The notes: generated by a model from the sequence alone, not told the origin. A stretch of DNA of 64,000 bases from Seison nebaliae (GCA_023231475.1 JALJEE010002326.1:1-64000); one strand, 5' to 3'; counted from the stretch's first letter, positions 36,989 through 50,822 are shown. Translations and numbers: made by a program.

Positions 36989-37301
36989 TTTGATTTGTAA
37001 TGAAAACTAAAAGAAGAATATATAATGAAAGGAAAAAGAAATTAAAACACAAAATGAAAATTTTAGCACGAAATTCTCTCTATTTATGCAAATTTCGTTG
37101 TTCACGAATTGAAACGAAAACAAAAATTGGAATCGAAAATTAGAAATTTTTTAGTTTTGGAAATTGCATTGGATTTTTTTATTTGAATATTCTGTCCTTT
37201 GAAAATTTGTTAATTTATTTGTTGATTCTCTCTATTTGTACTATCGTCTATTGCTATGTTTTCCGGATCACGGAAAAAAATAAATTTCTATCATCACTGT
37301 C

Positions 37302-37728
37302 ATGGTTGTCTACTTTTTGATTTTTTCTTATTCCATTTTTTTAACTAAAATTCGAACAACGGTGATTTCGTCACCCTTAGATTTGCTCACCATTTTTTCC
37401 AGATTCGGACAGTTCGTGTATTTATTTCATTGTCATTCGTCAATTAAAGATTATCAATACAATTTGCCGAGTAGAATTATTAAACATGTCAAAAAGGAAG
37501 GATCATTACTATGCCATTATTTTTCATAAATATTTTTAAAACTTGAGAGAGAGTGTGAAATATAGTACAAGTAAACCTGATCCGACCTTATTGGATAAAA
37601 ATCATACAACTGTCAATGATCTATCGAATAATAAAGTCGAACTGCTGTTGAAAGATTCCACGATTGTTCGAATAAAAATGAATGGACGCATTGGAAACGA
37701 ATATGCAATCAATAAAGGCATACGTTAA
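37302..37728 (+). CDS. Possible small secreted protein
   Basis: Unrecognised. An ATG frame starts with a hydrophobic signal-like segment (VVYFLIFSYSIFL). A second coding-like stretch from about 37548 ends at a stop at 37728 (STSKPDPTLLDKNHTTVND...). A GTAGAA donor near 37465 and an acceptor near 37547 would join them in frame, giving roughly 115 residues. Other junctions are possible. The support is a signal-like start plus two frames with ordinary composition. Confidence 0.3.
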
Positions 37729-39003
37729 GGTATTTGGGAAAATACCTGACGATTTAATAATTCCTTGCAATAACCTATTCTCGTTTTCACAGGAAAACTA
37801 TAATTATCCGGCAGTTCTTGCATATGCTGATGAGCCATCCTCGCAAACTCATTAAAAAAACTTGAAAACGGTTTGTGAGAATAATGAGCCAGTGCGAAAT
37901 TGAATGTAACACCAGAAAGTCCAAAGTCCTAACTAATTGATAATCGTCCGAAGTCTTCCTCTTACATTGACAAAATCAGATCCAAATTTATTCGCATCAA
38001 TCTCATTTTCCATACAGTCCATACACTCTATGGGTACCCGGGTAATTCTCAATTCTCAAGAGGGTTGATATCTGTTCAAAATGAGGTTTGAGAATTGTCC
38101 TTTTTAGAAGGAAAATCAAAACGTTGAGAACTGCCCCCCAATCATTTTATGGATAGAGCATATAATAGGTGTTGTCGCATTTTATTCGGATGTAAACGTC
38201 CATTCAATCACTCGTTTATGTTCTGTCTAATGGGTAATACCATTGGGTATCCCTCCTTTTTCATTGTTAATCGTTAAGAGGTATTTATCTCCTCTTTTTC
38301 TATTCCAACTAACAATTTTTCTTCCCTTATTGATTTTCTTTACGCCTTGCACTATGTAGATTCCGCGTTTTAATACTAAAAAAATTTTTTAAATATATTA
38401 ATAAAAGCTAATAAATAATTCTAAATAAAGTTAGAACTGTTAGAAAGCAGACTCCATCCAAATATTTTAAAGGAAATGATAAATCCTATTAAATATCTTA
38501 ATAGAATTCGATCGAATTGTGATACTACGAAAATAACGTTCAAATTGATCCTTATGCGAATTATTCATAAGTCATTTGTAGAAGTTACTTAACAATAAAT
38601 ATTCTTTATCACATTCCGCACAATATTTGCGATAGACACTGAATTTTCATAACTGTAAGACATTCGTAATCATTAATTTGGCAGATTGATTACTGTAATC
38701 ATTTTATTCAATAGAATCTCATATTCTCATGCAATTGCAGTATTCTTCCTAATTTAATTAAAATTAGGATCTCTTGAACCACCACAATTTTATCGTTGAT
38801 AATTTAGTTTTCACTTGATTAATCATTTTTCCATTTCTTCATTCAAATATCATAATTATTCTTATTCTCGTCTCTATTTCCTTCATTTCCATATTTTAGC
38901 TAACGGGACAATGATTGACTTGAACAGATGGATATTATATTTATAATGATATTACAGATGGAAAATAAGGAAGATTTGATAGTTTTACATCGTCAACTTT
39001 TAT
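37729..39003. other. Intergenic region with GAGAACTGTCC repeat copies
   Basis: At about 38055-38130 there are three degenerate copies of the core found at 578-800 (GTTTGAGAATTGTCC, GTTGAGAACTGCC), followed by CCCCCAATCA as in the first cluster. The remainder is AT-rich without a recognisable gene. The 3' end of the release-factor gene lies at its right edge. Confidence 0.6.
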
Positions 39004-40167
39004 TTATTTATATTCAAGTAAATGTTGATATAGATATTCGTCGTCGAATTTCAATCGAACAGAATTCAACATATTAAAAATCAATGTCGAATCAATGAGT
39101 AACTGATGTAATGGTGAGAATGTACCAAATTTGGAACCAATTCGATGATCAACTATTCGATCCTGTTGATAATTGTAAGTTCGTATTTTATCGGATCTCA
39201 TCGATTCGGCTATTTGAGTTTTCCTTTGTGATTTTCTCTCACTCTCTTCCTTCTCAAACTGAATGTTGATCAATCGGATTTTCAATGCATTAATCGCATC
39301 GCGTCGATTTAAAACTTGTGATCGTTCACATTGACGTTCGACAACAACACCCGTCGGTTTATGAGTAACTCGAACAGCTGTATTCGTTTTATTTACATGT
39401 TGTCCACCTGCCCCTGACGATTTGTACACGTCGAACTTTAACTCATTTTCATTGAGGAGAAATTCATCCAAATAATTCTGATTCCAATGAGGTAGAATAG
39501 CAACAGTTGCCGTTGATGTATGCATTCGTCCTCCTTTCTCCGTTAAAGGAATTCGTTGAACTCGATGAATTCCTGATTCATTTGTCAATAATCGATTGAT
39601 TGATTGTTGAGTAGATGAATGGATTATCAACGAACAAAACTTTATTCCTTTCAAATCAGTTCGATCTAATCGAACAATTTCATAATAACAATTCAAATGA
39701 ATTAATAAATGCTTATACATTTCAAATAATTCAGTAGCGAATAATGCCGCTTCCTGACCACCGATACCTGAACGGATTTCCATTTCAATTTTATCGAAAT
39801 CCTTCTCATTTTGTTGAATTATATAAATTTGGAAATCAGAATAAAACTTCTTTCTTTTCGAATCGAATTTATCCATTTCTACATTCAAATCATTCACACA
39901 TATCATCCGAAATTCATCATCATCCATCTCTTCCGCTTCATTCACCAATCGTTTTAATTGTTCACTATTCTCTTCCAATAAATATAATTCATTTAATTGC
40001 GGTGTTAATGTTTTGAAACGATTGAAAGATCTATTTTGAAAATTCTTCTCGAAAACTTCATCTAAATTTTGAAGGAATTTATCCTCATGCAATTTCGTAC
40101 TATGATCCGGTATCCATTTATGGTTCCTAATGTGTTGATGGAAAATCCTCTTCCATGTTCTCAACAT
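39004..40167 (-). CDS. mtRF1: Mitochondrial peptide chain release factor 1
   Basis: Class I release factor that recognises UAA/UAG in mitochondria and triggers peptide release. The 387-residue single exon has the GGQ motif at 254-256 in SSGAGGQHVNKTNTAVR, which contacts the peptidyl-transferase centre. The codon-recognition tripeptide is PLT at 207-209 (HRVQRIPLTEKGG), the RF1-type PxT class. Domain 1/2 carries EIRSGIGGQEAALFATE. A basic N-terminus (MLRTWKRIFHQHIRNHK) suits a mitochondrial targeting sequence. Length and order match the MTRF1/MTRF1L family. No insertion typical of vertebrate MTRF1 is visible in the recognition loop, so the MTRF1L (mtRF1a) type is more likely. Confidence 0.95.
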   Translation of the reverse strand: MLRTWKRIFHQHIRNHKWIPDHSTKLHEDKFLQNLDEVFEKNFQNRSFNRFKTLTPQLNELYLLEENSEQLKRLVNEAEEMDDDEFRMICVNDLNVEMDKFDSKRKKFYSDFQIYIIQQNEKDFDKIEMEIRSGIGGQEAALFATELFEMYKHLLIHLNCYYEIVRLDRTDLKGIKFCSLIIHSSTQQSINRLLTNESGIHRVQRIPLTEKGGRMHTSTATVAILPHWNQNYLDEFLLNENELKFDVYKSSGAGGQHVNKTNTAVRVTHKPTGVVVERQCERSQVLNRRDAINALKIRLINIQFEKEESERKSQRKTQIAESMRSDKIRTYNYQQDRIVDHRIGSKFGTFSPLHQLLIDSTLIFNMLNSVRLKFDDEYLYQHLLEYK

Positions 40168-42557
40168 TTCAATAAGCTATAAATTTCGATGGTCATCCTT
40201 CGGTTTAAAATTACCTAGAAACTTATAAAAGATTTTATCTAGTTCGATCGGAGATTAAAAAATTGAAAAATATTTTGGCTACTTTTAGATAGCCAATATT
40301 TTCCTCTATGGAAACTTTCTTCACTTTTCTAAATCTTCTTTTCCCGCAGTTGAATTGGAAAGTTAATTTTAAACGTTATAGTTTCAATGTCATTGTTTTT
40401 AAACGGAATAAGCCGATCCGATTGTAAACATGTTAAAACTTATAAAATGAACTTTTCCTTTCCTTTTCCTAATTTATATCTGATTTTCGATGTCTGATGC
40501 AACTTTAAAAAATTATTAAATTAGTAATTAGTTGAATATAAAACAAAAAAAGGATATTGGTGCAAAAAAAGCTGGCAAGACGAAGATTTAGTAATTAACA
40601 AACCAATTAGTTTTGATGACTTTTAATCAATTGATGGAAATCAAATCTCGAACTGTAAAATAATCAAAATTACGCTTGAATTATGTGACTAGAAATTTAT
40701 CAATTACTAGGACTTTTTTCAATTAATTTCGATATTATTTTAGTAACTTGAATATTTATTCCCTTACGGTCAGTGATAGGAGATCTCTATCTTTCATGAG
40801 ACGTATGTCTCAATCGTTGTGACGTTGGGAACGTGCATAGACCACTGCGGTACGCACGCCCCAATATAATTTCGTATCGAATGCGGAAACATTGTTTGCG
40901 GAATGATTTAAGAATAATTAATATCTATAGGGCAGTAAAATTGATGTATGTGTAAAAAGTGGAATTAGTCAGGATTAACATAAGTTAACGTTTTATTAGA
41001 CTGGGGAAAGACGAACTGATAAAGATTAAGTGATTTAAAATACGTAAGTTGTAAAATAACCAATATGGCTATTCACAATCAATATAGTGAAGAAGTGGAA
41101 GATTGGGGAAATGAGAATTTAACGACTATTATTTGTAATAATAATTTTATTAAAGAAAACAAACAGTTCCAAAAAGATTTAAATGAAATTTTCGTTTTCT
41201 TTCAGCTATCTCTCGTCGATATATAAATGAGTTTGAGAGATCAGTTAATTTGAGAATTAGTGGAAGAGAAAAATGCGAGAAGAGTAAATATTAGTGAATC
41301 GAATCGATTTTATTTGAGGAAAAATGAGAAAATTAGGAAAATTATAAATTCGGCAGCAATGCTCTGGAGAAAGTTCCGTCTCGTCCTCCTTGACACGATC
41401 ATTAACATGTTTATTGTTGTTGTTTGCATGTTCAACAGAGGAGATAGATATGCAGATAATTCTGAAAATGAAAGAAGAGTTGTTTAATGGAACGTTTAAT
41501 AATTAATTGAAAGCGGATCATTTTCAGATGTGAAGAAGAGAAAGAGACTTATTATTTCTTTGAAAGATATGTTTATGAGTCGACAGATAATAACGAATAA
41601 TCTGCATCCTTCAGATTGATGGAAATTAAAAAAATTGTCAACAAATGAAAGAAAGAAATGAAGCGATATTTTCGTTTGCTAATCTAATTTAAGTTGGAGA
41701 TAATTCCATTAAAATGAAATTAAAGAAATTTGTGAATAGCTGAAGAGAATATTTGATATAAGAAATTTGTTTATTAAAAATTTTCCGATATTCTATTCTC
41801 TGATTTTTGTGATGAGAAGAAGCAATTCTTCCACATGATGATGTTGATGTTGATGAAAAAGATATTTCTTTCCTTTTCCTAAACTTAACGAGAGATGAGG
41901 GAGAGAAATAGAATTCAAAACTGAGAAAGAAAGAGAACATGGAAACATAAAAATTGATACAAAGGATGGAGACAAAAGATGGAGAACATATGATGAAGAT
42001 TTAGGTTGAAGACTTAGGATGAAGACATAGGAAAAATAAGAAAAGAAGAAATAATTTGGAAGAAGGAAAAAAAATATTCTTGTCATTCTCTTTTCTTCGA
42101 TATGTCTTTTTGGATTGATCATCAGTAACAAATTGAACAGATCATACTCATTTTCATGTTTTTATATAAATTAACTTTTGTTGTTGTTGATGTTATTGTT
42201 TGATGGATGGATAGAATTGGTAATAAAATTGGTAATGGTAAATTGATAATGGGAGTTGATAATGAAAATTGAGAAATGGTAATAATAAGAATTGGTTATA
42301 GAATTGCTAAAGAGGAAAAATTGAAAAGAAGAAAAATTGAAAAGGGGAAAAATGGAAAAATGGAAAAAGGGGGAAATGGTAATGAGAAATAGAAATCGGG
42401 AAAAATTTACAAATAATTAAAGAGGAAAAAGATTAAATTGTTATTCTGGATTCTGGATTGTGGAGTATAAACTCTCAAATTGGTAAATTGAGTGAGTATT
42501 TTTTATTCCATAAAAGATCATTTGTGACGAATTCATTCTTTCAATCTTCACTGCTGA
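40168..42557. other. Intergenic region with small ORF and purine-rich tract
   Basis: An ATG frame at 41065-41226 encodes 53 residues (MAIHNQYSEEVEDWGNENLT...), acidic and soluble-looking; an AG at its end (TTCTTTCAG) hints at a splice site. I cannot name it or complete it. From about 42200 to 42440 the plus strand is strongly purine-rich, with GAAATGGTAATGAGAA and GGGGAAAAATGGAAAAATGG-like phrases; this is probably simple-sequence drift in the 3' flank of beta-spectrin. Minus-strand frames at 41689-42131 reflect the same composition bias. Confidence 0.5.
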
Positions 42558-45500
42558 TTAATGTTTCCTTCTTAAACTGAACAACTTTCTACGAATACTA
42601 CTTCCCGGAGATCGTTTTCCACCTGATCCATTTTCACCTGAACCTTCTGCTGGTGCTGCTGATGGGAGAGTGGAAGCTCTTGTTGAAATCATTGATGGTT
42701 CATGAGCATTTTTAGATAAAGCATTAGCTGATATGACTTCGATCCAATCCAACATTGATCCTTCATCTTTCGCTTGGAATAGATATTGTTCGCCATCCAC
42801 AAAACTGAAAAAATAAAAGCTTATAGAAATATTTTTAAAAAATTTTTTTTGAACCTGATTTGGAAGACATTTGGTCGCTTCAAATAATCTACTGCACGTT
42901 CACAAATCACTCCACGTAACGATAATGCACCTCCTAATTTTTTACCCTAAAAAATTTGAAAATAATGATATATTGAGATAATGGGAAAAATGAAAAAATC
43001 TAACAGATCGTCGATGTTTGTTATCTTTATAGAAAATGATCTGATTGTCTTCTACAACGCAGAACATCTTTTCCCAAGATCGTTGTGATGCTCGCCGTTC
43101 CACTGATTCATATGTGTGTTTTCTCGTTAACATACCTTCTTTTGTCGCTATAAAAATAAAATTATTAAATAATTATAAATAAATAAAAATTCAAATAATA
43201 ATTTAACGTATTATGTCGGTTGAAGACGTTCCCTCCAAATGTTTCAATGATCCTGATGTGGATGTTGGAATTGGAACTTTAGTTGGACTTTGTAAATTCG
43301 ACGAGTCTCGTTCAATTAGAGACGATCGTTCCTTCATCATTCCACTACCATTCCGTTGCATAATATGTGGTGATGATTCTCCATATTTATCCGTGACATC
43401 AGTTCCATTTGTTTTTAATATATCGACAGAAATTGGAAATTTTTGAACGAAATCTTTCTTCACTGCATAAAAATCAGAAATAATTTCCTTCTCATTGAAT
43501 TCTTGAATTCCAAATTTGGTGGCATTATAAGATCGTACATCGATCTGTTGAGATTGTGCCCGTTTTTCCAATTTCGTCAATTTCTTCAAATCATCAAATC
43601 GTGGTCGTTGAGCGATTAATGCTTTTTGTGCTTCTTCATGTTTAGCAATTAAAGCTTCAACTGTAACGATCGAATCACCGAAAGTATCACCAGAGACATT
43701 TGGCTCATGAACATTTAACCATGCTTCGGCGATACTAGCATCTCTTGCCCACATATATGCTTCCAATAATAAATCAAGATCATCTCGTCGATTTTCCCAA
43801 ACTGTTAAAAATGTTATATTAATAATCATTAATTGGACACATTGCATTTGTACTTTCTTCAATGATCGATAAGGAATATTTGTTTTCTGAAGAATGTCCT
43901 TGCCCAAATTGAAACACGACGCCATACTCTCATGTTCGAGATCGCTTCGAATCGTTTCATGATGATTAATCATCAATTCAACCGCACTTACATCCAACGG
44001 TTTTTTTTGCATTTTCAATTTATGTTCGATATCCTCCACCCAAACATATAGATCACTTACTGAAATCCAGAATCGTCGTAAATCATCTTTGCTGGTGAGT
44101 GAACCTTCACGAGTCTTTGCTAAATCATTTAATTGTTGGAAAGATTTTAATAATTTCGACAATTTATTATCCATCGCTTCTCCTTCATCTCCACCATAAG
44201 CTTCACGTAACGTATTGTAGAATTGTTGAATTTCTTCAACCATTTTTTCGATCGGTTTCAATTCTACATCCATCCATTGTGTATGACGTCGAACAGCTGA
44301 TGAATATTTTACTGTGCCATTGCCAATCAAATCAGCAATTTCATCGTCTTCATTTTCTTCTTCATCAATTCCACTAATATCCTCTTCTTTTTCATTAAAA
44401 TTCAAATTTTTGAATGGTTTTAATTTTTTTTTCTTTTCTTTTCTCTTTAATTCGATTTGATTATCGTCCTCTAATGATGTATCGGCAAAAGTTAAGATGG
44501 AATCAGTATCATCATCATCGTTTATTTCGTCATCTTTTAAGAGTACTTTCTTCTCATCAATCATAGTAAGAGCGTCTTCACATTCTGCTAAGAATTTTCT
44601 TTGTTCATAAGCTGCTTGTAACATGGCTGATCGAGTTTTCATCAATTCCAACAATTCCTGCCAAACTTCCGAGACGTTATTTGTCCATTCTGAAATTTTA
44701 ATCGATTCAGGATGTGAAGCATCAATCAATTTGGAGCTTAATTGTCTCGCTCGATTAATATGTTCATTTCCAGTTGATCGAGTTTCATTAGCAAAATCAT
44801 CGAAACGTTCTCGAAGGACAATGATTTGATCTAAATCATGACCGACATCATGTGAACTCGCTACCAATTCTCGTTCAGCGATCCATTGTTCCAAATCATC
44901 AAATTCTCCTTGTAATTCCCAGAGTTGGATGGCATATGTCAATTGTTCTTCACGATTATCGATGGTACGTGCAAACTCCTCCATTAAATCACCATATCGA
45001 TCTAATCGATCTGTCATTTCTTCTTGGAAATGATCATTCTGTTTCTTTGTCAAATATCCACTTTCTGTACCTCCTTCTTCCACATCATTCAATGGTATCG
45101 TTACCATTATATCAATTACTTCTTTTATTTCATTTTCATTCTCTTCGTATGATGGAGTGAATGTATCAGAAATCATATTTTTATGATCATTCGTATGAGA
45201 TAATAATGATTTGGCAGCATTAATATCTTGACCAATTTCACATGTCATCAATCCACCTTGGACTTCTTTAATGAAGAAAGACATTCCATCTAATCGAGTA
45301 CAAATTTCATCAATTCGTTTCACCAAATTTGCCGTTTCGATTTTTTTCTTCAATTCATTCTTCATTTCATCCCATTCCTCTATTAATTTCTCCAAATTAT
45401 CTTTGAATTCTTCACATTGTGTTGGTCGTTCTTGACATATATCTTCGTTATCTTTCCTGATATTATCAATCACTTGTTCATGACTATTTATCTCATCTTG

Positions 45501-48500
45501 AAGAGTGACAAGTCGTTGAACATGATTATCGATATGATCTAAATTATCGAAAATATTCGATTCAATTTGAATTTTCTTTTCATTAATCCAATCCGTTTCA
45601 TCATCAATATCTTGCAAATATTGATGGATACGTCGAATTTCATCTAATCTCTTTCGACGTTCTTCGATAGGTGATCGAAGTTCACTAAGTTTTTCCATCA
45701 CCGTTTTCTGATATCCTTCGATCTCTTCACGTCGTTCTGGTTCTTTCTCTTTCAATTGATCAGCTTGTTCTAAAATCTTTTTCACTTGATCTTCTCTCGT
45801 CAATAACTCATTTTCCATTTTCTTCTGTTTCACAATCTCATTATCAGCTTGTGTTAAACTTCTGATATTATCATCAGGAGTTTGTGTGAGAGTACCTGTC
45901 GATTTTTGCATTTTCTCAATCCAATGATTAATATCATCTGCACTTTGTTCGAATAGAGTGGCACGATTAGCTTCAAATAATCGTTCAGCATTCACTCTCA
46001 ATTTCCCATTAGTCTCATCCCAAATATTTTGCAAATTCCCCATATCATTTCGCATTCCATTCAATTTCTCTTCACTAATATTAAATTGATTCTCCTTCTT
46101 CAATTCCATCAAATGCTCTCCTGTTTCTAAAAGATTACATAATTGTTCACGATTCGCTGTCAATTCACCTTCATAAGCTTGATGTCTTAAAAATTTCAAT
46201 TGAAGTGATTTAGCTTCTCGATAAGACGGATCTTCACTTGCCATTTGAGCACGTTCATCAATCCATTGAGTGAATTCACCGATTTGTTGTCGATAATCAT
46301 AATATGAATGCCAATTAGTTAATTGATTTTCAGCATTTTCAGCGTGTTGTTGATTTATTAACGATTTATTCTCTAACAATTTCAATTTCTCAACAATTTC
46401 CGGTTCCATTTCTTGATAATTTGACAAATCTTCACCAAATTGTAATGCGGTATCGACAGCTGCTTTCGACGTTTTTGAAATTGAACTGATATAATCTTGA
46501 TATTTCTTCTCTAACTCTTGAACATGTTCCAATGAAATTGGTTCAACATTAAATTCATTCAAATCTTGTTCCTCTTTTAAAAGTAAATTATTCGCTTTCT
46601 CATAATCACGATTGAACAATTCGAGTTGTACGGCATTCGTTAACAATAATTGACGTTCGTTCCATTTCTCTTGTAATTCCACCCAACTATTATTCATGGA
46701 TTTCAAACGTTCTGATAAAAATCGATATTGAGGATCGTCTTCTTCCGAAGCATTCTCCAACACTTTTGATCCATGTTCTAATAATCTCATTGCTTCATCT
46801 GAATGTGTTGTAATTTCATCACGAACTGACGAATGAGAATTTAAAGCTCGTTCAATTTCACTCAATTCATTTGGTACATCACTCGACATAACCGTTCGTT
46901 GTGTGGGTGTTAACCAATTTGAAAATACATCGAGATCTCGAAGAAAATCTTGTAATGCTTTTGCTTCTCCCAATTCATCATCACGACGACGTCGAATCGA
47001 TTGTAAGAGTGCCCATCGTTTCTCAATTAATTGCATCAATTTTTCAGCATCATCACGTTTCTCTGGTTGTTTCTCAGCTAATTCCAATGAAGCTTCCTCT
47101 AATGTATTAATCTTCTTTTGAATTACACCCAAATCACATTCAACACTTGCCATTCTTCGTTGCAATTGCATGACACCAGCGAGATCTTGTTTCAATTCTT
47201 CAGTCGATTCCACAACATGAATTTTATCTTCAATCCATTTAACAGTTTCTTTACATTCAATCTCATAATTTCGATGTCGAGTCAAAGCGGCCAATGTTTC
47301 TTTCTTCTCATCAATTAATCGTCTCAATTCTGCCCATTTCTCATTGATACGTCGTCGACGATTATCAATTTCTTCCACCATCGGATGATTCTGTTGTTGC
47401 ATACAACGTCCTTGTTGAACACAAGAAGCGACACGACTCGCCACTCCCACCATATCATTCTCTAACGAATCGAATCGATGTTGTAAAACATCAATTCCTT
47501 CAGATGGTTGTATTTCTGATGGTTTTTTTTCATCATCTTCTCCATTATCTTCATGACTGATATCATCAACTAAATCATCAGTTTTTTCTGATTCATCAAA
47601 CATTGATGAAACGAATCGAATTCGTTCATCTAACAACGCTTCCAAACCATCAGAATTCGTGGTAAATTGATGATATTCGATTGTATCGAATAATTCTACT
47701 CTCTTTAATTTCATCATATCATTCGTCAAATTAATTTTATCATCCAATTTTTGACCTAATGCCAATAATTCGTTGGATTCCGCTTCATAATCCATCGTAT
47801 TCGATAAATAATCATTCGTCAATAATTGTTCCTCTTCCACCGTATACATTCCTCTGGGAAGATAAGGAGTTTCTTTTTTCGCTGTCTCATTTTCCAATTT
47901 CTCCTTTTGACATTTCAATTCGTGAACAACTTCAAATATTTTATCTTTCATCAATCGAATATGTTCCTCATATTTCGGCAATTCATCTTCTCGTTGTTCG
48001 ATCTTTTTCAAATAAGATTTTCTCGCTGCTTCATCTCGATTCAAATCTGAATCTAATAATTCTAACGATTTTGTCATTCCATCTAATATATAACCAGTAT
48101 CTTCGATATCATTCTTTAATTGATGAAGATTCATTTTATCTTTTAACATTCCACCACGTCCTTGAATCACTTCAATCAATTTCTTCCATAAACGTCCCAA
48201 ACGTTCATCACATGTATCCACCTGCATAATACATCTTAATGATGGTATGAAACTTTCATTTCGTTCCATCAATTTCTTTCCTTCTTCCTTCAAATCATCT
48301 AATCGTCCAGTACGAGAATTGATTTGATCCTCCAAAATCTGATGACGATTCAAAGCGATTTGTGTTCGATTTTGATCGAGACAAATTTCATTTAATAATT
48401 TCCTCGTCATTTCCGGAGATAATTCTCTCAATGTGTCACATACCCATTGAATTTCCACGGCCATATTCCACAAATGTTTCCATGTATCGATTCCTAGTGC

Positions 48501-50822
48501 TAATTTTTCACTTTTCACTTTCATCTCATTTTTCAAATGATCTAAATTATTTTCCAATTCGTTATTGATATTTAATAATTGTTCGGAAGTGATCGGTCGC
48601 CATCCAGAAATTTCTACGACGTTCGATATATCACAATTCTCTTGTCCTGCATCACGACCATCAATTGATCGTCCTTCAATGAATGAATGTAAAACGGCCA
48701 AATCTTTCTTCACCAAATCTTCACAAACATTCATATCACTCAAACTCAATTCATGTCGTTTCACCAAATCTTCCACCGCATGTAAATGAGTACCTTCAGC
48801 TGGTTCTTCTTTCAATTGTTTCGATTTGGCTTCGATCATTTTCAAAGTTTCAAACGCATGATCTACTGCTCGATATACTTGTTCAGTTAATGTCAATTTA
48901 GTGGAACGAATTCTAATTAATTCGATTAAATAACTCCACATACGATCGACATTTTTCATTCGATTATTTATCTTTTTCACATCATGATATTCTTCTCCAA
49001 AAAGATCACCACAAATTTGACGTAATGCTTCTATTCGTTCTTCAAATGAATTGACATCAGTTAATAATGCTTGTTGTTTTTGGAGAGCTGCATTGACACG
49101 ATCCAATGAATGACCAAATTGATCTTTCGATACTAATTTCTGTGTATCTCCTAACCATTTTTCTCTCATTGCCGCTTTCCGATTAAATTTCGCTGCTAAT
49201 TGATCTAATTTCTCTTGTTTCTGTAATTCTTCTTTCAATGCCAAATCACGAGAATGTTCTGCTGATTCTAAACGTGCCCAAGCACGTGCAATATCCGTTA
49301 TCAATAAACCGTTTGGAGGAACATACAATTTCGTACAAAATAATCGGAGACTTGCTTGAATGGAGAAGAGAAGTAAATCTAATTGACCTTTCTCAGCAAA
49401 TTTGGGCGCTTTCTCTGTCACACGGAATGCATTGAATTCCGTTAATTGTTCCTGAACTCCTTTCACTGTCGTTGCAAAAGTTCGTTCGTTCAATTCGATA
49501 ATTTTCTTATCAATCCATTCCAATAAAGCAGTGGAAGTAATCTCATATTTGTGTTGCATTCGTTTTACTTCGATCAATTCTTCTAATAATCCACCGACAC
49601 GTTTCGCGTGAATTTTCTCCTCTCTCAATTTCCTTAAAGATTGATAAAGTGTGAAACAATATGTCATAATCGATCGATCATCAGGATATTCTACCGCTAC
49701 ATCATCAGGATCTAATAATGATGGAACACCTAATGTTTCAGCTGCAGCGAATGCTTGTTCCAAATTAATTTTCGGTTGTTGTTTTAAAACTTTCGAATAA
49801 TCGATCAATTCTGGTTTATGTCGATGAAGAATGGCATTAAATGCTTTACCATCACGCCACGATGTTGAGAAATTGAAAATGTTGACATCTTCATAATCCT
49901 TCGATTTTATCTGACACCATAACAATAGATATTGTCGAGCTAATCTTAAATTATCCGCAGCACGTCGTCGCGATTCTTCTTCATATTTCCCACTTCCTGT
50001 TTTTTCATTGGAAACGAATGGTTTTCCTTTACGAGATGATTTATCTGATCTCATCTCTTTCTTTATATCTTTCAATTTCGATTTGTCACTATCGATTGAT
50101 GTTTTACTTATACCAATTGGCACGTCATCCGATCCTTCTTTTCCATCGATTACTGTTGCTGATTCGGTTGTTGTTCCATCTCCACTTAATTCCGAAGTAA
50201 TATATCCTCCTCTTACATCTTTATCTATTCGCTCATGTTGTTGTCGATATTGTTCATATTCGTCAATGGAATGTGCGTCATCTACTGGTAATTTCGTCAT
50301 TTCTCCGTCATCGTTCATAATTATGATTTCCGTAATTTGAAATCGTAAAATAATCGTCCATATTAAGCCGAGAGTAATTCGCGGGTTACCGTCAACAATG
50401 TCGTGAGCACCTGTGTTTGAAAAGAACACCATTTGACTTTGGAGGAAAGCTAAAGCTTTATCCACATTTTCTAGACAATGAATTCTCATTCGACCGCGAG
50501 TGGGAGGTGGTAATTTGATTCCTGAGAGTAATTGGAGTAATTCCAATAAAATTCTTCCATCTCTCAAATCGGTGAAGAGATCCTTGATTTGCAATTTCAC
50601 ATTGGTCAGATGCATGTTGCACCATCGAGTAAATGTTCGTTTTTGAACTTTCTCTCGTTCATGAATCATCGCTTGAATGCGATTCCGTTCGAATAATCGT
50701 CCACGCGATTGCTCCTCTTCCAATTCCGCCACATGCTCCGCTGTGCATCCACCATTCTGATACATAGTATCATTCGAATGTCCGTTCGCCAACACAGGGA
50801 GTGAACCATCTATCGTCGTCAT
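42558..50822 (-). CDS. beta-Spec: Beta-spectrin (conventional type, PH domain)
   Basis: Membrane-skeleton protein that pairs with alpha-spectrin, binds actin and ankyrin and lines the plasma membrane. Four exons (50822-43208, 43147-43005, 42946-42855, 42804-42558) join to 2,698 residues; the first holds 7.6 kb without interruption. Residues about 53-165 are the first calponin-homology domain (RMRIHCLENVDKALAFL, DIVDGNPRITLGLIWTII) and about 295-400 the second (LLWCQIKSKDY, NFSTSWRDGKAFNAILH). The spectrin repeats follow (for example KPPKF-like EKAPKFAEKGQLDLLLF). The PH domain begins GMLTRKHTYESV...RSWEKMF and ends LDWIEVISANAL. The tail SSIRRKLFSLRRKH resembles that of fly beta-spectrin. A 126-residue charged linker between the two CH domains is far longer than usual. 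Repeats are quite divergent. Confidence 0.95.
49941..50318 (-). other. Expanded linker between the two CH domains of beta-spectrin
   Basis: Residues about 169-294 join the calponin-homology domains of the actin-binding head. Fly and vertebrate beta-spectrins have roughly 10-20 residues here. The insert is charged and Ser/Thr-rich (ELSGDGTTTESATVIDGKEG, then KSKLKDIKKEMRSDKSSRKG) and looks disordered. It is within one open frame and too long to be a typical retained intron of this genome. Confidence 0.75.

Noticed and set aside
40740-40880. GC-richer patch with short inverted phrases near 40.80-40.86 kb, considered as a tRNA or other RNA gene
   Set aside because: It does not fold into a cloverleaf by eye and lacks A and B box sequences; no other RNA family recognised.
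41260-42131. Frames on both strands between the release factor and beta-spectrin
   Set aside because: Composition follows purine-rich simple sequence and the starts are not ATG; no domain or splice support.
43800-43850. Possible 39-nt intron in the beta-spectrin body near QCVQLMIINITFLT
   Set aside because: Removing it keeps the frame but makes the repeat too short compared with fly beta-spectrin, so the sequence is treated as coding.
43213-50340. Many plus-strand frames opposite beta-spectrin
   Set aside because: They are antisense shadows of a long AT-rich coding exon with biased codon use.
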